Source: Carallia brachiata
Lineage: Eukaryota; Streptophyta; Magnoliopsida; Malpighiales; Rhizophoraceae
Direction: 5' to 3'
Length of the DNA stretch: 64,000 bases
Assembly: GCA_021464245.1 (NCBI GenBank)
Contig: JADCRB010000012.1
Location: 1,903,999-1,967,998, forward strand
Both the position numbers and the translations under genes were made by a program. This document shows positions 1-11,883 of this stretch, in pieces. The stretch's first letter is position 1. Each line of letters begins with the position of its first letter. Under the pieces are notes generated by a model that was not told where the DNA came from, searched no databases, and worked only from the letters and a program-made list of their open reading frames with translations.

Positions 1-143
1 CAATGTTACATTGACTTCTTTTTTTCTGGTTTTTGATATGACAATCGGCGAAGGCCTGGAGCAATGGAAGGCTTGGCCAATGTAAACACAGAGTACAATG
101 CATAGAAGGAAAAGTTCGGGTTTCGATAGCCTCATTCCTACAG

Positions 144-305
144 GCGCCGAAGGAGGCAGCACTGGAGGCTCCGCCACAACTTGTCGACTCTGAACACCCA
201 CCTCTCTATGTCCCTTTCAGCTACAAGCAATTCAGAAATGTGCGAGACTCGGCCAAGTGGGCTCCTGGTGAAGTCCTTACTGCTTTTCTACGTACCCAAT
301 CCTGA
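144..305 (+). CDS. Last exon of an unidentified plus-strand gene (partial)
   Basis: An open stretch of 53 codons follows a pyrimidine-poor but usable acceptor (CCTACAG, ending at 143) and ends in TGA at 303-305. The residues are mixed and protein-like, with the core LYVPFSYKQFRN and the end VLTAFLRTQS. There are no internal stops. An AATAAA lies 87 bases after the stop, as expected for a real 3' end. The upstream exons lie outside the window or in the first 130 bases, where I could not define one with confidence. I do not recognise the family. It is the only fragment outside the transposons that looks like the intact end of a gene. Confidence 0.5.
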   Translation, partial: APKEAALEAPPQLVDSEHPPLYVPFSYKQFRNVRDSAKWAPGEVLTAFLRTQS

Positions 306-391
306 AAAGGATTGAGCTTGCAATTTGTAAGATGTATCAACACAAACGTCAATTCTCCGTACATGTTATCTCCTCCACCCTTTTGGGGTTC

Positions 392-397
392 AATAAA
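392..397 (+). terminator. Poly(A) signal AATAAA
   Basis: A canonical AATAAA sits 87 bases beyond the TGA of the preceding exon, in a T-rich 3' UTR context. Confidence 0.5.
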
Positions 398-2723
398 TGT
401 AGAGGAAAAAACCGGCCTTGATCTGTTTTTTTCTTTTCTCTACTTGATTGGCATTCAAGTTTGATGCGTTCCCAAAAGATTGTTCCTCAGTTTAATCATG
501 TTTACAAGGTTTTTAAATTGCACTGCTGCTGCTAATAAGAGAAAACCTTTTTTTTTTTTTTTTTGATACGACAAGAAATTCTTTCCAATTACATATTTTA
601 TTTTTACGAAAAATTTAAGAGACACGAAAAATAAATAGAGTACGAGATACAATTGTTCATTTTTATTCCTTATAAAGAAAGTTGTATCTTTCACCAAATC
701 TGCATTTCACGTCTCTTTAGTTGCGACTTTTATTTTTTGCACTACTTCCCACCGTCGCAGGGTCCTTCCCACTTACGGCCGCCCATGGTATACGAGGCTG
801 CAATTGTGGTCATAAACTGCAATTTAGACCCTGGATGTTCGTATTAATTGCATTTTACTAGTAGGTTTCGGTACTGTACTGGCTAGGAAAATATGTGGGT
901 AAATGCATACTGCAATTGAAAAAACCTAGGGAGGATCGGAGCCAATATACAAGACGCAAATCCATGACAACATAACTTTGAAAATAATTCGATTAAAAAA
1001 AAAAGAACTTGAAAATAATCGCCTATAAGATCACACAGTGACTTACCGACAACTTGGGACTTGGCTGATTACAAGCCACACAAGCAGAATGCAATGGAAC
1101 CATTCATGTGGCGACTTCTTTTTTTTTTTTTTTTTATGTCATAAAAATGACAAATCAAAGTTGACACCCCATGTCAGGAAAAGTTGTACTGAGTTCGTAC
1201 TATATAAACTGCATTATTTGTAATGGATACTTGAGAGAGTAAACAGTGATCTATCCAAGTTTCATTAGATAATTTATTTTACAAAGTTAGATACATATTT
1301 AAATTTATTTAATATCTTAATAAGAATTTGAACCCACCACTTCATGGTGTAATTTCATCCGCTAAGTTTATCTATTTTTTATATTTTAAATTCAATCATT
1401 TAAAAAATTTATATTATTTTAAAATTATTTAGAACTCCTTACTTAAAATTTTAATTTTTTTTATCATTTTATAATATATTGAAAAGAAAGGGAACAATGT
1501 GTACTTTTCTTCAATTACTTACTTTTCTTCCACTGATATGAAGAAAATAACAACAAAACGATAGGAATAATATGTAGTTTAAGTGCCCGGGGGCGGGTTT
1601 CCAATTCTTACTTTTCTTCCACCATGTCTCTGGAAAATAACAAGAAATGATGGGATTGACAACCGATAACTTTAATTGAAAGGAATTCTTCCCGGTACAA
1701 TAACACAAACTCGATGACTTAAAAATTGAAACGAGAATGGACCAAATCAACGGGAGTGGTCTATATCAACATTTCTACACTGCCCCCTAAGGTTGCTTAA
1801 ACAAAGACTATGGCCACAAAAATATTAAGGTGTATTTGAGATTGTAGTTGTTGTTCCCAAATTTGTTTTTCGTGTTAAAAGCAAAAAAAAAAAAAAAAAT
1901 GGTGCTTGGTAACATTTAAATTTTGCGGTTGGTAAAAACGCACTACACTTCAAACTGAGTTTGGGAGACGCAATGTTTTGTCATAATCTATTTCTCTGCG
2001 TCTCTACCGCAGCCCCTACCTATTACCATTCACCAATGTGCCTCCTAGCTTTATTACCGTTCACCACGTTGTTGTCGCTCCAAGAAGCCTGAGACCAGCC
2101 CAAAATGTAGCAATCTCCTTTTACTTTAAGCTGGTGTCTTCGTTGTTTTTTTTTTCCCCTCTAATTCAAAATTTAATTAGCATAATTTTTATCATCTATT
2201 TTCTTCACATAGCTCTTATTTTATAATGTAATTTTCTTCACTTTGAAATAGTAATTGTGCCTTTTGTCCTTAAATTAGTGGGTGATTTGATATTTTGGAA
2301 TTTGAAAATTTTTGTTGCAAATTATCATTTTTAAGGAAAGGGGGTAGGGACGATGATCCCCAATTCTCGTTGGAGATAGGGATGTGATTCAAAACTCCTT
2401 TTCCATTGGAATGAGGATGAGAATGAGGATTAATTATAAAATAAGGATGAGATTGAGATGACACTCTCCATTCCTACCTTGCCTGTTGTCATTCCTACTT
2501 TTGGGTTTTCATTTTGTTGGATTTCCTCATCACATATTGGTAATAGCTAATTGGAATTTCTCAAAAAAAAGTGTTTTTTTTTTTTTTTGTGTGAGAATGC
2601 ATACAGGAATACATATAATCCATTACTAGGTGCTCTGTTTGAATTAAGTGCAAATTCAGCGTAGGAGACCGCCTAAATAACTCAGAATTTACTTTAAAAG
2701 AAATTCTCTATCGTAAACCAAAA
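398..2723. other. AT-rich intergenic DNA
   Basis: Runs of A and T, several poly(A)/poly(T) tracts and only short reading frames with biased composition. I see no exon with matching splice borders and no transposon ends. Confidence 0.6.
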
Positions 2724-3088
2724 AGAGTTAGTATACAAAAATATTACTAATTTTATCTAAATTAATTAATTTAACATCAATTTTAAAACGTAATAATTTA
2801 TCTATTTTTGAATTTTTTTTATAATAAATATAACATGTAATGATTTCATATGAACATAATTTATTAATTTTGATAACAAATTTATAAAAAAAATATCTAT
2901 TTTGATAACATACTAATTATATACGTTACTATTACATCATCAAAATAGATAAATTTTATAAAAAAAATTTCACGGCATACCAAATTTTTTATAAAAAAAT
3001 TTAAAGATGAATAAATTGTTATTTTTTAAAATTAGTGCTAAATTTGTTATTTTAGGTAAAGTTAGAGATATTTTTACACATTAACCCT
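2724..3088. mobile_element. MITE with long terminal inverted repeats
   Basis: The first roughly 110 bases (from AGAGTTAGTATAC) match the reverse complement of the last roughly 110 bases (ending ATTAACCCT) with scattered mismatches, around a short AT-rich centre. There is no coding capacity. The size of about 365 bp and the fold-back form fit a non-autonomous DNA transposon. The superfamily cannot be assigned because no clear target duplication is visible. Confidence 0.6.
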
Positions 3089-3715
3089 AAAAAAATTATA
3101 TTTAATCTATTAATCATTAAATCTAACGATAAAAATGTATTGCCAGAACTTACACAAATATAATCTTTCTGGAAATGGAAAAGGAATACTTAATATAATT
3201 AATCATCTTCTATTATTCTTGTAAAGTACAAAGTCTCCATGCACCAATAAAGGGCTGACAAATAATGAATAAGCTATTAGTGCATTGTTGCCCTAATTTG
3301 CCCTAATTGTGTCTTGCAGCTTCAACTTTTTGTGCTGTTGCTGGTTATTGAGGGACTGCTTTGGTGGCCCAGGTGGAACACCCGGCCCATTCCGACCTCC
3401 TCCTACTGCACGATCGATTGCACGCCACCGTACAAGTCGTTCCTCATTCCTGTGCTACCCCCTTTACTTTAGTCTTTTGTACCACTTATAATGTAATAAA
3501 TCAGGCGACTGTTTGACGAAATGTTGTCTATATGCTTCTGAATGTAACCCATTTGGGTTTTTCAGTAATGCCAACACTTTTCATTTTCTTCTCTTTTGTA
3601 GCATAGTGTAATAGTTATTTTATTATGATTTGATAATTACGAGTTTAAATCATAAAAACAGTCTCTTTTATTTAATAAAGGAAACACTAAAACAGTTATT
3701 TTGTTTTTGTTGGGA
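3089..3715. other. Intergenic DNA with a short GC-richer patch
   Basis: Mostly AT-rich. The stretch 3310-3470 is less biased and open in two plus-strand frames, but it has no recognisable motif, so I do not call a gene. Confidence 0.4.
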
Positions 3716-3721
3716 GAAAGG

Positions 3722-5110
3722 ATCAGTATCAACTTCAATGGGGGGTTTTCTGCCAGTATCCCTGGCTTGTCTGTTTTCTGCATATAGAGGGCACACATGC
3801 AATCTACGATCAAAAGGGGCAATGACATTGCTATCAGGACCATGTCAGCCTCCAGGTTATTTTCTCTTGAAACTAGAACCAAAAAATGAATGATAAACTA
3901 TAGTGTAAAAGCAACACAACGCAAAATCAGAATTTGAAACCCTCTCAATCGGTTTTCCTTGGTATTAAAGATTGCCTCTTTAAAAATCTAATGAGGCAGA
4001 GAGAGAGAGAGAATCCCAAATTATTGAAGCAAAAAAGAAATTCCTGCAATGAGCATGCAAAATAACAAGAAAGGAGAAACAGGCTCCAACTCCGATGCTA
4101 AATTCAAGAAAAGATATAAAAGACGCTTTCTGAAAGGAGAACAAAGTCAAGAAATCCTGTCATTGAAAAACAAAATCAAGAAACAGAAAATAAGAAATCC
4201 AAATTGTTAGAGCGTTAATAACCGAGAAATCAAACGTTGAGCTTGAGAGGATTCATAAAAAGATATTAAACAAAAGAAAAAAGCTATCAAATTACAAGTG
4301 GAAGAATAGGAAAGTAAAAAACAGAATTACAAATCTCTTGGACAAAAAGAGCCGCTGGGTTTAAGAATCTGTCTTTTCCGCTTGCTTTTTGGGTTTCAAA
4401 TACACAAGTGGGGCTGTTCGATAGATTCTTTATAATGGGAAACCCAGTGTTCCGTCGACCAACTCAGCTAGGATCTTACGCTGCCCAAACTTCAAGGACC
4501 CGTTTATGACACAACCCAGTTCTTTTTAACCTATTATCAAAATCCTAAAAAAATAAGAGGACTTAACTATTCATTGAGAACCTAAATTATATAACTCGGA
4601 CGAATTGTTGGTGATCCAATATCAATATCTTCAATGTCCTGATAGAAATTTATCATTCTAATGCTTGTGGGGCAGCTCTGGTTTTATGGTGCAAAGTTTC
4701 AAAGTGCTAACCATCGTGAGAAAAGGTCGAGATTTTCATTACCACCAGCATGGGCCTACTTGATCTAGATGTTGACTTAAATGCTTTTTGTGTTTGATTG
4801 ATAATAAGTATGTTAATTGTCAAATCTGTTTTTGAACATCACCATTAGTTCCTCATTGCATAATCTGCAAGATAACTCTGTAGAGAAAAAACAAGAGGAA
4901 ATTTAGGGTTTTTTCACACTAAAATAAGAAACATAACCAAAATAATAATAATAATAATAATAATAAAAGGAAACTTGCATATACAAACCATTGCCAAAAT
5001 CTGTTCTCTTTTCATCTCTTCTACCAAGAAACTGAACAAATTCGAAGCTTCTTGATTTACTTGATGCCGTAGAACAGACCGTCATTCGCTGAACAGTCAA
5101 GATTGTTCAA
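3722..5110 (-). pseudogene. MCM4-like fragment, left end of the array
   Basis: Minus-strand bases 3722-3802 encode a damaged version of the MCM4 segment that normally reads like KTYIDCLHIKKTDK. Visible here are LYMQKTDK and then a LAEN.P segment, preceded by an AG acceptor-like site. About 0.6 kb upstream (4366-4690) lies a noncoding block that recurs near 29.7, 15.9 and 60.8 kb. Bases 4980-5100 hold the leader block with FVQFLGRRDEKRTD in one frame, which recurs near 30.5, 48.3, 48.5, 49.0 and 62.1 kb. The unit is broken at 5229 by the minus-strand retrotransposon. MCM4 is a subunit of the nuclear MCM2-7 replicative helicase. This copy cannot make a functional product. Confidence 0.6.
4941..4967. 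repeat. (ATA)n microsatellite
   Basis: About nine AAT/ATA triplets inside the repeated leader block. Confidence 0.9.
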
Positions 5111-5224
5111 TCTTGATTTATCCTTGAAAATAACAATATGAAAAATCAATCAAAATTGAAGAGGCAATGAAGAAAAACTAACTTAAAAAAACAAAAAAAA
5201 AACATTATCAGAAAAGCAAATATA

Positions 5225-5229
5225 ATTAT
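5225..5229. repeat. Target site duplication, left copy (ATTAT)
   Basis: ATTAT immediately precedes the TG end of the left LTR and is repeated at 13452-13456, directly after the CA end of the right LTR. Confidence 0.9.
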
Positions 5230-6797
5230 TGTCACATCCCAACTTTGGAGCATGTGACCGGCGCGACTATCTCAGATGGAGGACCCACCTCGAGACAATC
5301 GCAAGCCTTAAATGAAGGAAACGACAAAGAAGAATTCTCGATTCAAAAAAAAAGGCTGAAACAACACAAGTGTTTATCATAAACAAAAGGTAGTACAAGC
5401 CCAAATGCTTAGAAAACTAAGGTCCAACAGACGAGACCCAATATTAAAAATATATACCGGCATACAAGAAAGACTGTACTAGCGGAGTCTACTATATACA
5501 TAAACACAAGGAAGTACCCCCAGCAGCCTCTAGGAACGCTCCGATCGTTTGCTAGGGACTCGAGTCTCAAAACCTGAAAGTATTAGAAAAGAAAAATAAA
5601 GAGTGAGATATACAGATATCTCAGTGAATAAGCCTGACGCGCATAAAACGGGAGAGTGAATATACTAACTATGATCAGAATGGATTAAATAAATAGGTAC
5701 ATGTCTAAAATAATATAGATGTAACTCCAGGTCGCAGGTTTAGTAAATATCTCACGGACATAACTAGAGAGCAGAGCAACAGGCATATCGAATCATAATA
5801 AATACTTCATAAAAGTTAGCCAGCCAACACTGTCACTCCCCCGTCACGGTCAATAGTGGTCACCTACCTACTGAGGTGTACCACAAATGCAAGCTCAGTG
5901 TGCACACTGTCTACCGCAGTCTCCGGTAGCTGAGCGCCTAGTAACCCGTCCCTATTTGATATATCCGTGCTTATCTTAAATTTCAACAGTAGCAATTCCT
6001 CAAGTATTTATGGTTACAAGAAACAAGTATAAATATCAATATAATAATTAAATATAGCAACTCACTCTTCTTTATCGAGGATTATCACTTAGAATATAAT
6101 TTATTAATTTAAACCATAGAAAATGATTATTCATATACTAGATAAAAATTATATCAAATAATATAAATAAACAATGAAGGTAATCTAGCGCGTTATACGT
6201 GTCAAGATTACTCACAGCGATTTAGCTATTTTGAGATTCACGAGCTCGGCGCAAGTGATGGTCTAGTGGTCTCCGAGGATCCTAAACAGACCAAATAAAT
6301 ATTAAAATAAGTTTACAACTGGACTTAAATTAATCTACAAGGTACTAGTGTTTTTAAAAGTCTAGACATTTACCAAAGGGAGATTATATGAAATCAAATA
6401 GGGTTGTAAATTCTCTTGCAGATAGTATTGCAAAGAGAAAGGAATTGGGCAAGACTTTTGTGGCTATTGGAACCGTTCACTTTAAGGAAAAACTAAGGCT
6501 ATATAAAAGGAAGAGAAGCTACAACGGCTTCTTCAAAAGAACCACAAAGTGCCACATTTATGGGTGATGTGTCAATGAACAATGATAAAAGACAATAGGT
6601 TGATACCCAAGGTGGTAGCAATATAATGAGAGAGGTGTACCCCATTCCATGCATGTAGGCATCCAAGGTTGCCATATGGTCTAGTAGCTTGACACCTATA
6701 CATAAGGTGGCAGCAACATAATGAAAGAGTGTCCCCCATTCCATGCATGTAAGCATCCAAAGTTGCCACATGGTCCAGTAAGATTCTGGTTATTACA
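5230..6797 (-). repeat. 3' LTR of the minus-strand element
   Basis: 1568 bp, TGTCACATCC to GGTTATTACA on the plus strand. In the element's own sense it starts TGTAATAACC. A TATA-like TTATATAG lies on the minus strand near 6500. Near-identical to 11884-13451. Confidence 0.97.
6600..6780 (-). repeat. Imperfect tandem duplication inside the LTR (about 94 bp x 2)
   Basis: Two adjacent segments of about 94 bp share blocks such as CCATTCCATGCATGTA and AGGTGG(T/C)AGCA. The same pair sits in the other LTR at 13255-13434. It lies at the outer end of U3, where enhancer duplications are often found. Confidence 0.85.
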
Positions 6798-6811
6798 ATC
6801 TACCCCCCTTA
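6798..6811 (-). promoter_or_regulatory. Polypurine tract of the minus-strand element
   Basis: On the minus strand AAGGGGGGTAGAT directly abuts the 3' LTR. This is the plus-strand priming site for reverse transcription. Confidence 0.85.
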
Positions 6812-6847
6812 AATTAAATTCGTCCTCGAATTTACTAGGCGTTGGGT

Positions 6848-7241
6848 TTACTTACCAGGAGTTGGAAACATATATGGATATTTCATTTTCATATTCGCTT
6901 CCGTTTCCCAGGTGACTTCTTTTCCAGGTTGGGTATCCCAAGCTACTTTAACTAGATTGACTTCCTTAGAGCGTAGCTTTTTCACACTAGTATCCAGGAT
7001 TCAATTGGTTGGACTTCATAGGTCAGATCATCCTTTAGTTCAACTGGTTGGGAAATAACTACATGCGATGGATCTGGAAGATATTTCCGTAACATTGACA
7101 CATGAAATACTGGATGGATCCGAGAAAACTCTGGTGGTAGCTCCAATTTATAGGCTGTGGCTCCAACACGTTCCAATATCTCGTATGGACCAATAAAACG
7201 CGGACTAAGTTTTCCTTTCTTTCCAAATCGAAGTACACTTT
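6848..7241 (-). pseudogene. Out-of-frame integrase tail / chromodomain-like segment
   Basis: Downstream of the pol frame break near 7240 the expected integrase C-terminus is found in other frames. One segment includes RFIGPY and [15 protein letters not shown], the usual conserved block. After a second break near 7003 a third frame gives LVKVAW and VTWETE and ends at a stop at 6848-6850. Both breaks look like single missing bases, the first next to a short A run. The residues are otherwise well conserved, so decay is recent or the breaks are sequencing errors. Confidence 0.8.
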
Positions 7242-10200
7242 CATTGGTGAAACTCGTAGGAACACCAAATCGCCTACTATAAACTCCAATTCACGTCGTC
7301 GACGATCTGCATATGCCTTTTGTCGACTCTGGGCAGCTGCCATACTATCCCGAATCATACGAATTTTCTCCAAATTCCTTTCTAGTATTTCAGGTCCCAA
7401 AACAGGTTCTAATTGTTTCTTCTCTCCCAATTCATCCCAGTACAAAGGTGATCGACACTTACGGCCGTATAAGGCTTCATATGGAGCCATCTTAATGGTT
7501 GATTGGTAGCTGTTATTGTATGCAAATTCAACCAACGGCAAATGTTGGTCCCAACTACCTCCAAACTCCATCACACATGCCCGTAGCATATCTTCTAGAG
7601 TCTGTATGGTGCGTTCAGATTGACCATCTGTCTGTGGGTGGAATGCCGTGCTAAATTCCAATTGAGTCCCCATGGCTTTCTGAAATTCCCTCCAAAACCG
7701 CGAAGTGAATTGTGGTCCTCTGTCAGATACAATAGATACTGGCACTCCATGCAAACTCACAATCTTATTTACATATAGCTGAGCCAGCCTTTCAAAACCA
7801 TAAGTCGCTCGAATTGCCAAGAAATGTGCACTCTTGGTTAATCGATCTACGATGACCCAAATGGCATCATGTCGATCTCGTGTGAGTGGCAATCCAACCA
7901 CAAAATCCATTGCTACACTCTCCCATTTCCATTCAGGGATTGGTAGGGGTTGCAAGGTTCCAGCAGGCTTTTGGTGTTCAGCTTTAATTTGCTGACACAC
8001 GAGGCACTTCGAAACGAATTCTGCTATATCTTTCTTCATATTCTCCCACCAATACGCCCGACGCAAATCTTGGTACATCTTTGTTGTTCCAGGATGCACG
8101 GTATACGCAGTATTGTGTGCCTCTTCTAGTATTTGTCTCCGAAAGTTGTCTAAATTTGGAACACAAAGTCGTTCACCATACCACAGCACGCCTTCAGAGT
8201 CTACTGAAAATTCTTGCATGCGTTCGGCTAACACATTTTCTTTAATCTTCTGCAAATGTGGGTCTCTAGTTTGAGCAGCCTTAATGCTTCCTTTCAATTG
8301 TGGTTTAGCCTGAAAATAAGCTATTAAAGCTCCTGAGATTCCCACTGACATCTTCAAACCCCGCTCGAGTAATTGGTTCAATTCGCTTTGGTTTTGTCTC
8401 TTCTCTACTGAGATATGCGCTATACTTCCCATAGACTTCCTGCTCAGAGCATCAGCCACAACATTCGCTTTACCTGGATGATACTGAATAACACAGTCGT
8501 AATCCTTCAGCAATTCTATCCAACGTCTCTGACGCATATTCAAATCTTTCTGCTCCATGATGTACTTCAAACTCTTGTGGTCGGTAAAGATCTCACAAGT
8601 ATCACCGTAGAGATAGTGTCGCCAGAGTTTTAGTGCAAAAATCACTGCTGCCATCTCTAGATCATGAGTTGGATAGTTCTGCTCATGTTTCTTCAATTGT
8701 CGAGAGGCGTAGGCAATGACTCTACCATGCTGCATCAACACACAACCAAGTCCCACTCGTGAAGCATCACAATATACTGTAAATCCTCCAGTTTCTGATG
8801 GAAGGGATAACACCGGTGCTGATGTGAGTAATTCTTTAAGTTTCTGAAAGTCTCTAGTACACTCCTCGATCCACTCGAATCTGACCCCCTTTTGAGTCAA
8901 TTTAGTCATTGATGCTGCAATTCGAGAGAATCCTGGCACAAATTTGCGGTAATAACCTGCCAATCCCAAGAAACTGCGAACTTCTCCTACTGTAGTAGGT
9001 TGCGGCCACTGCTTAACTGCTTCAATTTTCTTTGGGTCTACCTCAACCCCTTTCTCAGAAATAACGTGGCCCAAGAATGTCACACTTCGAAGCCAGAACT
9101 CGCACTTGCTAAACTTGCCATATAACTTCTCATCTTTCAACTTCTGCAAGACAATTCTTAAATGCTTTTTGTGCTCTTCCTCGCTTGAAGAGTAAATCAA
9201 GATGTCATCAATAAACACAATGACAAACTGATCTAAAAACGGCTTGAAGACTCGATTCATCAAATCCATGAAAGCTGCAGGGGCATTTGTTAACCCAAAA
9301 GGCAGTACACGGAATTCATAATGACCATACCGAGTTCGAAATGCTGTTTTGGGTACATCTTCTTCTCGCACTCTCAGCTGATGATACCCTGAGCGTAAAT
9401 CAATCTTTGAAAAATAACAAGCTCCTTGTAGCTGATCAAATAGATCGTCAATCCGTGGTAGTGGATATTTATTCTTTATTGTGACTTTGTTCAACTGACG
9501 ATAGTCAATACAAAGTCGCATAGTCCCATCTTTCTTCTTAACAAACAGCACTGGTGCTCCCCACGGTGACACACTGGGGCGAATATACCCCTTATCCAGT
9601 AATTCCTGCAATTGCACCTTCAATTCCTTTAGCTCAGCAGGTGACATTCGATATGGAGTGATCGATATAGGTTTGGTGCCCGGTAGTAAATCAATACAAA
9701 ATTCAATCTCTCGATCCGGGGGTAATCCTGGCAACTCATCAGGAAACACTTCCAAAAATTCTTGCACCACTGGGATATCTTCTATTTTGGGTATAGGTTT
9801 ACTAGCATCTTGTAGAAGGGCCAAGTAAGCTAAACATTTCTTTTTAATCATCCGCTTCGCTCCTAACCAAGAGATTAGGTTGTAAGGTACAGAACTTTTA
9901 TCCCCTTGAAATTTAATCTCTTCTTCACCTGGCAACTTTAGGGTTATCATCTTTTGACGACAGTCTAGCGAAGCATGGTGCGCTGCTAGCCAATCCATTC
10001 CCAATATTACATCAAAATCCGTCATGTCGAGCACCACCAAATCCACACTAAAATCATGTTCTTTTATTCGAACTATGCACTTCTCACACACTTGATCAGC
10101 ATCTAAGGTTCCTCCCATAGGATTATGTACAGTTAATGGTGTGGTTAAGGGTCTAGGATTGACGGGTAATTTAGAGGCTAATGTGTATGACACATATGAA

Positions 10201-10535
10201 TGGGTGGAGCCAGGATCAAATAAAGCTCTAATAGGAATGGAATAAAGAGCGAGGGTACCTGCTACCACAGCATTAGAAACTTCTGCATTCCCTGGTACCA
10301 TGGCATAGACCCGAGCTTGTCCATGCCCAGATGATGTTTGTCTTTGACCTCCACGACTTCCACTAGAGCTACTTGTCCTAGAAGTACCTCGCCCTCCTGA
10401 CTGGCCTGCAACAGGTGATGGTACCGAAGCCTGTGAGGGTGCTAAGCGAGGTTGCCTCCCAAGCTCTGGGCACTCCCTAATCATATGTCCCGTCTGTCCA
10501 CAATGGAAACATGCACCCGTCTGGTGGCGACACAC
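7059..10535 (-). CDS. pol: Pol polyprotein (zinc knuckle, protease, RT, RNase H, integrase), frameshifted at both ends
   Basis: Numbering from the GTG at 10535. The frame stays open upstream to 10751, so that GTG is not a true start. Domains in order: CCHC knuckle C9, C12, H17, C22, with another cysteine pair just upstream; aspartic protease with FDPGST at 106-111 and ILGMDW at 177-182; reverse transcriptase about 295-490 with KIDL at 377-380 and FIDDIL at 441-446 (catalytic D379, D443, D444); RNase H with D590, E627, D652 and D695; integrase zinc finger H807, H814, C844, C847; and catalytic D877, D938, E974 with the exact D-x35-E spacing. Every key residue is present. After residue about 1099 the frame leaves the family sequence (see the tail at 6848-7241). 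Relative to gag the frame is -1. Plant members of this group normally have one continuous gag-pol, so the junction shift is probably an indel rather than programmed. Confidence 0.93.
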   Translation of the reverse strand: MCRHQTGACFHCGQTGHMIRECPELGRQPRLAPSQASVPSPVAGQSGGRGTSRTSSSSGSRGGQRQTSSGHGQARVYAMVPGNAEVSNAVVAGTLALYSIPIRALFDPGSTHSYVSYTLASKLPVNPRPLTTPLTVHNPMGGTLDADQVCEKCIVRIKEHDFSVDLVVLDMTDFDVILGMDWLAAHHASLDCRQKMITLKLPGEEEIKFQGDKSSVPYNLISWLGAKRMIKKKCLAYLALLQDASKPIPKIEDIPVVQEFLEVFPDELPGLPPDREIEFCIDLLPGTKPISITPYRMSPAELKELKVQLQELLDKGYIRPSVSPWGAPVLFVKKKDGTMRLCIDYRQLNKVTIKNKYPLPRIDDLFDQLQGACYFSKIDLRSGYHQLRVREEDVPKTAFRTRYGHYEFRVLPFGLTNAPAAFMDLMNRVFKPFLDQFVIVFIDDILIYSSSEEEHKKHLRIVLQKLKDEKLYGKFSKCEFWLRSVTFLGHVISEKGVEVDPKKIEAVKQWPQPTTVGEVRSFLGLAGYYRKFVPGFSRIAASMTKLTQKGVRFEWIEECTRDFQKLKELLTSAPVLSLPSETGGFTVYCDASRVGLGCVLMQHGRVIAYASRQLKKHEQNYPTHDLEMAAVIFALKLWRHYLYGDTCEIFTDHKSLKYIMEQKDLNMRQRRWIELLKDYDCVIQYHPGKANVVADALSRKSMGSIAHISVEKRQNQSELNQLLERGLKMSVGISGALIAYFQAKPQLKGSIKAAQTRDPHLQKIKENVLAERMQEFSVDSEGVLWYGERLCVPNLDNFRRQILEEAHNTAYTVHPGTTKMYQDLRRAYWWENMKKDIAEFVSKCLVCQQIKAEHQKPAGTLQPLPIPEWKWESVAMDFVVGLPLTRDRHDAIWVIVDRLTKSAHFLAIRATYGFERLAQLYVNKIVSLHGVPVSIVSDRGPQFTSRFWREFQKAMGTQLEFSTAFHPQTDGQSERTIQTLEDMLRACVMEFGGSWDQHLPLVEFAYNNSYQSTIKMAPYEALYGRKCRSPLYWDELGEKKQLEPVLGPEILERNLEKIRMIRDSMAAAQSRQKAYADRRRRELEFIVGDLVFLRVSPMKVYFDLERKENLVRVLLVHTRYWNVLEPQPINWSYHQSFLGSIQYFMCQCYGNIFQIHRM

Positions 10536-11620
10536 CCCCGAGTGTAGATTCCCACAATACTGGCATAGCGGTGTACTCCCACTGACAGTACTAGTTCCTC
10601 GTCCAGTAGAAGGACTCCCTGAATAGGCACGAAATCCCCCTCTCTGCGGATAGCTGATCCTTCCTCTTGGGAAGAGACTTCTTTCAAGCAGCCGAGTCTG
10701 TGGGGTCCGTTCTTCAGTTCTTGTAGAACTCCCTTCACCTCGGGATTGGGATCAAATTTGGCCTTCCTTCGTTGAGCATAATCACGTTCTTCTCTAGTCC
10801 GCTCCTCCACCATCCGCGCCCGGTCGACTACTGCTGCATATGATCTGAGATCCATCGAAATTACACTCTTGTATATGCCAGTATTAAGGCCTTTCAAGAA
10901 CCTCTTCACCTTCTGTTCCTCATCTTGAACTAAATATGTAGCATACTTGGCAAGGTGACTAAATTCCCGTTCATACTCATCAACAGTACGTCCCAACTGC
11001 CTTAAGTTCTCAAATTCATATGCCCTCCTATCTCGGACGCTCTGAGGCAAGTAAATTTTCAGAAACTCCGCACGAAACTGTTCCCAAGTTACCGGGACAG
11101 TCCTGCCTCCCAAGCTATCCTTCCAACCATTGTACCAAGTCAAGACGACCTCTCCAGTGAGTCGATATGCAGCTAACTCCACTTTTCTGGAATTATCAAC
11201 TCCCATCGGGTCAAGTCTTCGCTCCATCTCCATCAACCATGTCTCCGGGTCCTCTCCTTCTTGATGGGAATAGGTAGGGGGTTTCAGCTTCATAAAATCT
11301 ACAAGGGACATATCAACTCCCGTAGATGGTTGACGTACCGGAGCTCGGGCTAGAGTTCCAGCCATTTGTTGTATGGCCTGCTGTGTCTCTTGTAGTCCCA
11401 AGGCCAAGTCTTCAACTGTGATGGCCCTTCCTAGTGTTGCGGCAACTCCACGTCCTTGTTGTTCTCCTGAGGCTATGGTTGCAGCGGACATTTCTGCAGT
11501 CGGTGGCACGTGTCGACTTCGGGGTCTTCTAGGCCGATTTGCAAGTGGATCACGTGGTCTCGATTGTTCATTGGGTGCCTCCGGCTCACGAGTCGCTGGA
11601 ACTCGAGTTTTCGGTGGCAT
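10481..11620 (-). CDS. gag: Gag protein of the minus-strand element
   Basis: 379 codons from ATG at 11620. A low-complexity basic, proline-rich N-terminus ([12 protein letters not shown]) is followed by a retrotransposon Gag domain at about 110-290, with [25 protein letters not shown] and FLKGLN. This is the capsid-forming part of the virus-like particle. The last roughly 80 codons run out of the family frame and overlap the -1 frame that holds the zinc knuckle, so the knuckle that belongs to Gag is now in the pol frame. The start lies 263 bases inside the 5' LTR, which leaves room for the primer site and a leader. Confidence 0.9.
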   Translation of the reverse strand: MPPKTRVPATREPEAPNEQSRPRDPLANRPRRPRSRHVPPTAEMSAATIASGEQQGRGVAATLGRAITVEDLALGLQETQQAIQQMAGTLARAPVRQPSTGVDMSLVDFMKLKPPTYSHQEGEDPETWLMEMERRLDPMGVDNSRKVELAAYRLTGEVVLTWYNGWKDSLGGRTVPVTWEQFRAEFLKIYLPQSVRDRRAYEFENLRQLGRTVDEYEREFSHLAKYATYLVQDEEQKVKRFLKGLNTGIYKSVISMDLRSYAAVVDRARMVEERTREERDYAQRRKAKFDPNPEVKGVLQELKNGPHRLGCLKEVSSQEEGSAIRREGDFVPIQGVLLLDEELVLSVGVHRYASIVGIYTRGCVATRRVHVSIVDRRDI

Positions 11621-11867
11621 TTTATCCTATAGACATGAGATATGCACCTCACATGTTAGTTGTCATGAATAAAAAATAATTACAGAAAACAAGTCCTAGC
11701 TGGGGATAACAAACCACAAAACCTAAACTCCGCTAATACGTCAATCAAGACACAGGGCCTATCCATTCTAAGGTAACAGGATTAAGTGGCATGCTACACC
11801 AAATCCCAAGGAACTTAGAATGCATATTCCCCACCAGAATACAATAGGGTGTATAAAAGAAAACTGA

Positions 11868-11879
11868 GCTCTGATACCA
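11868..11879 (-). promoter_or_regulatory. Primer binding site, initiator Met tRNA type
   Basis: The minus strand reads TGGTATCAGAGC, the classical complement of the 3' end of plant initiator tRNA-Met, four bases inside the 5' LTR. Confidence 0.93.
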
Positions 11880-11883
11880 ACTT

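Noticed and set aside
3310..3470. GC-richer open stretch as an exon
   Set aside because: Two frames are open, no family motif is visible and there is no clear donor site.
6499..6771. Minus-strand 90-codon frame in the LTR (MWQLWMLTCMEWG...)
   Set aside because: It is created by the 94-bp tandem duplication in U3 and shows no domain.
11860..11883. Possible tRNA gene suggested by the tRNA-like sequence
   Set aside because: It is only the 12-base primer binding site. No cloverleaf or A/B boxes surround it.
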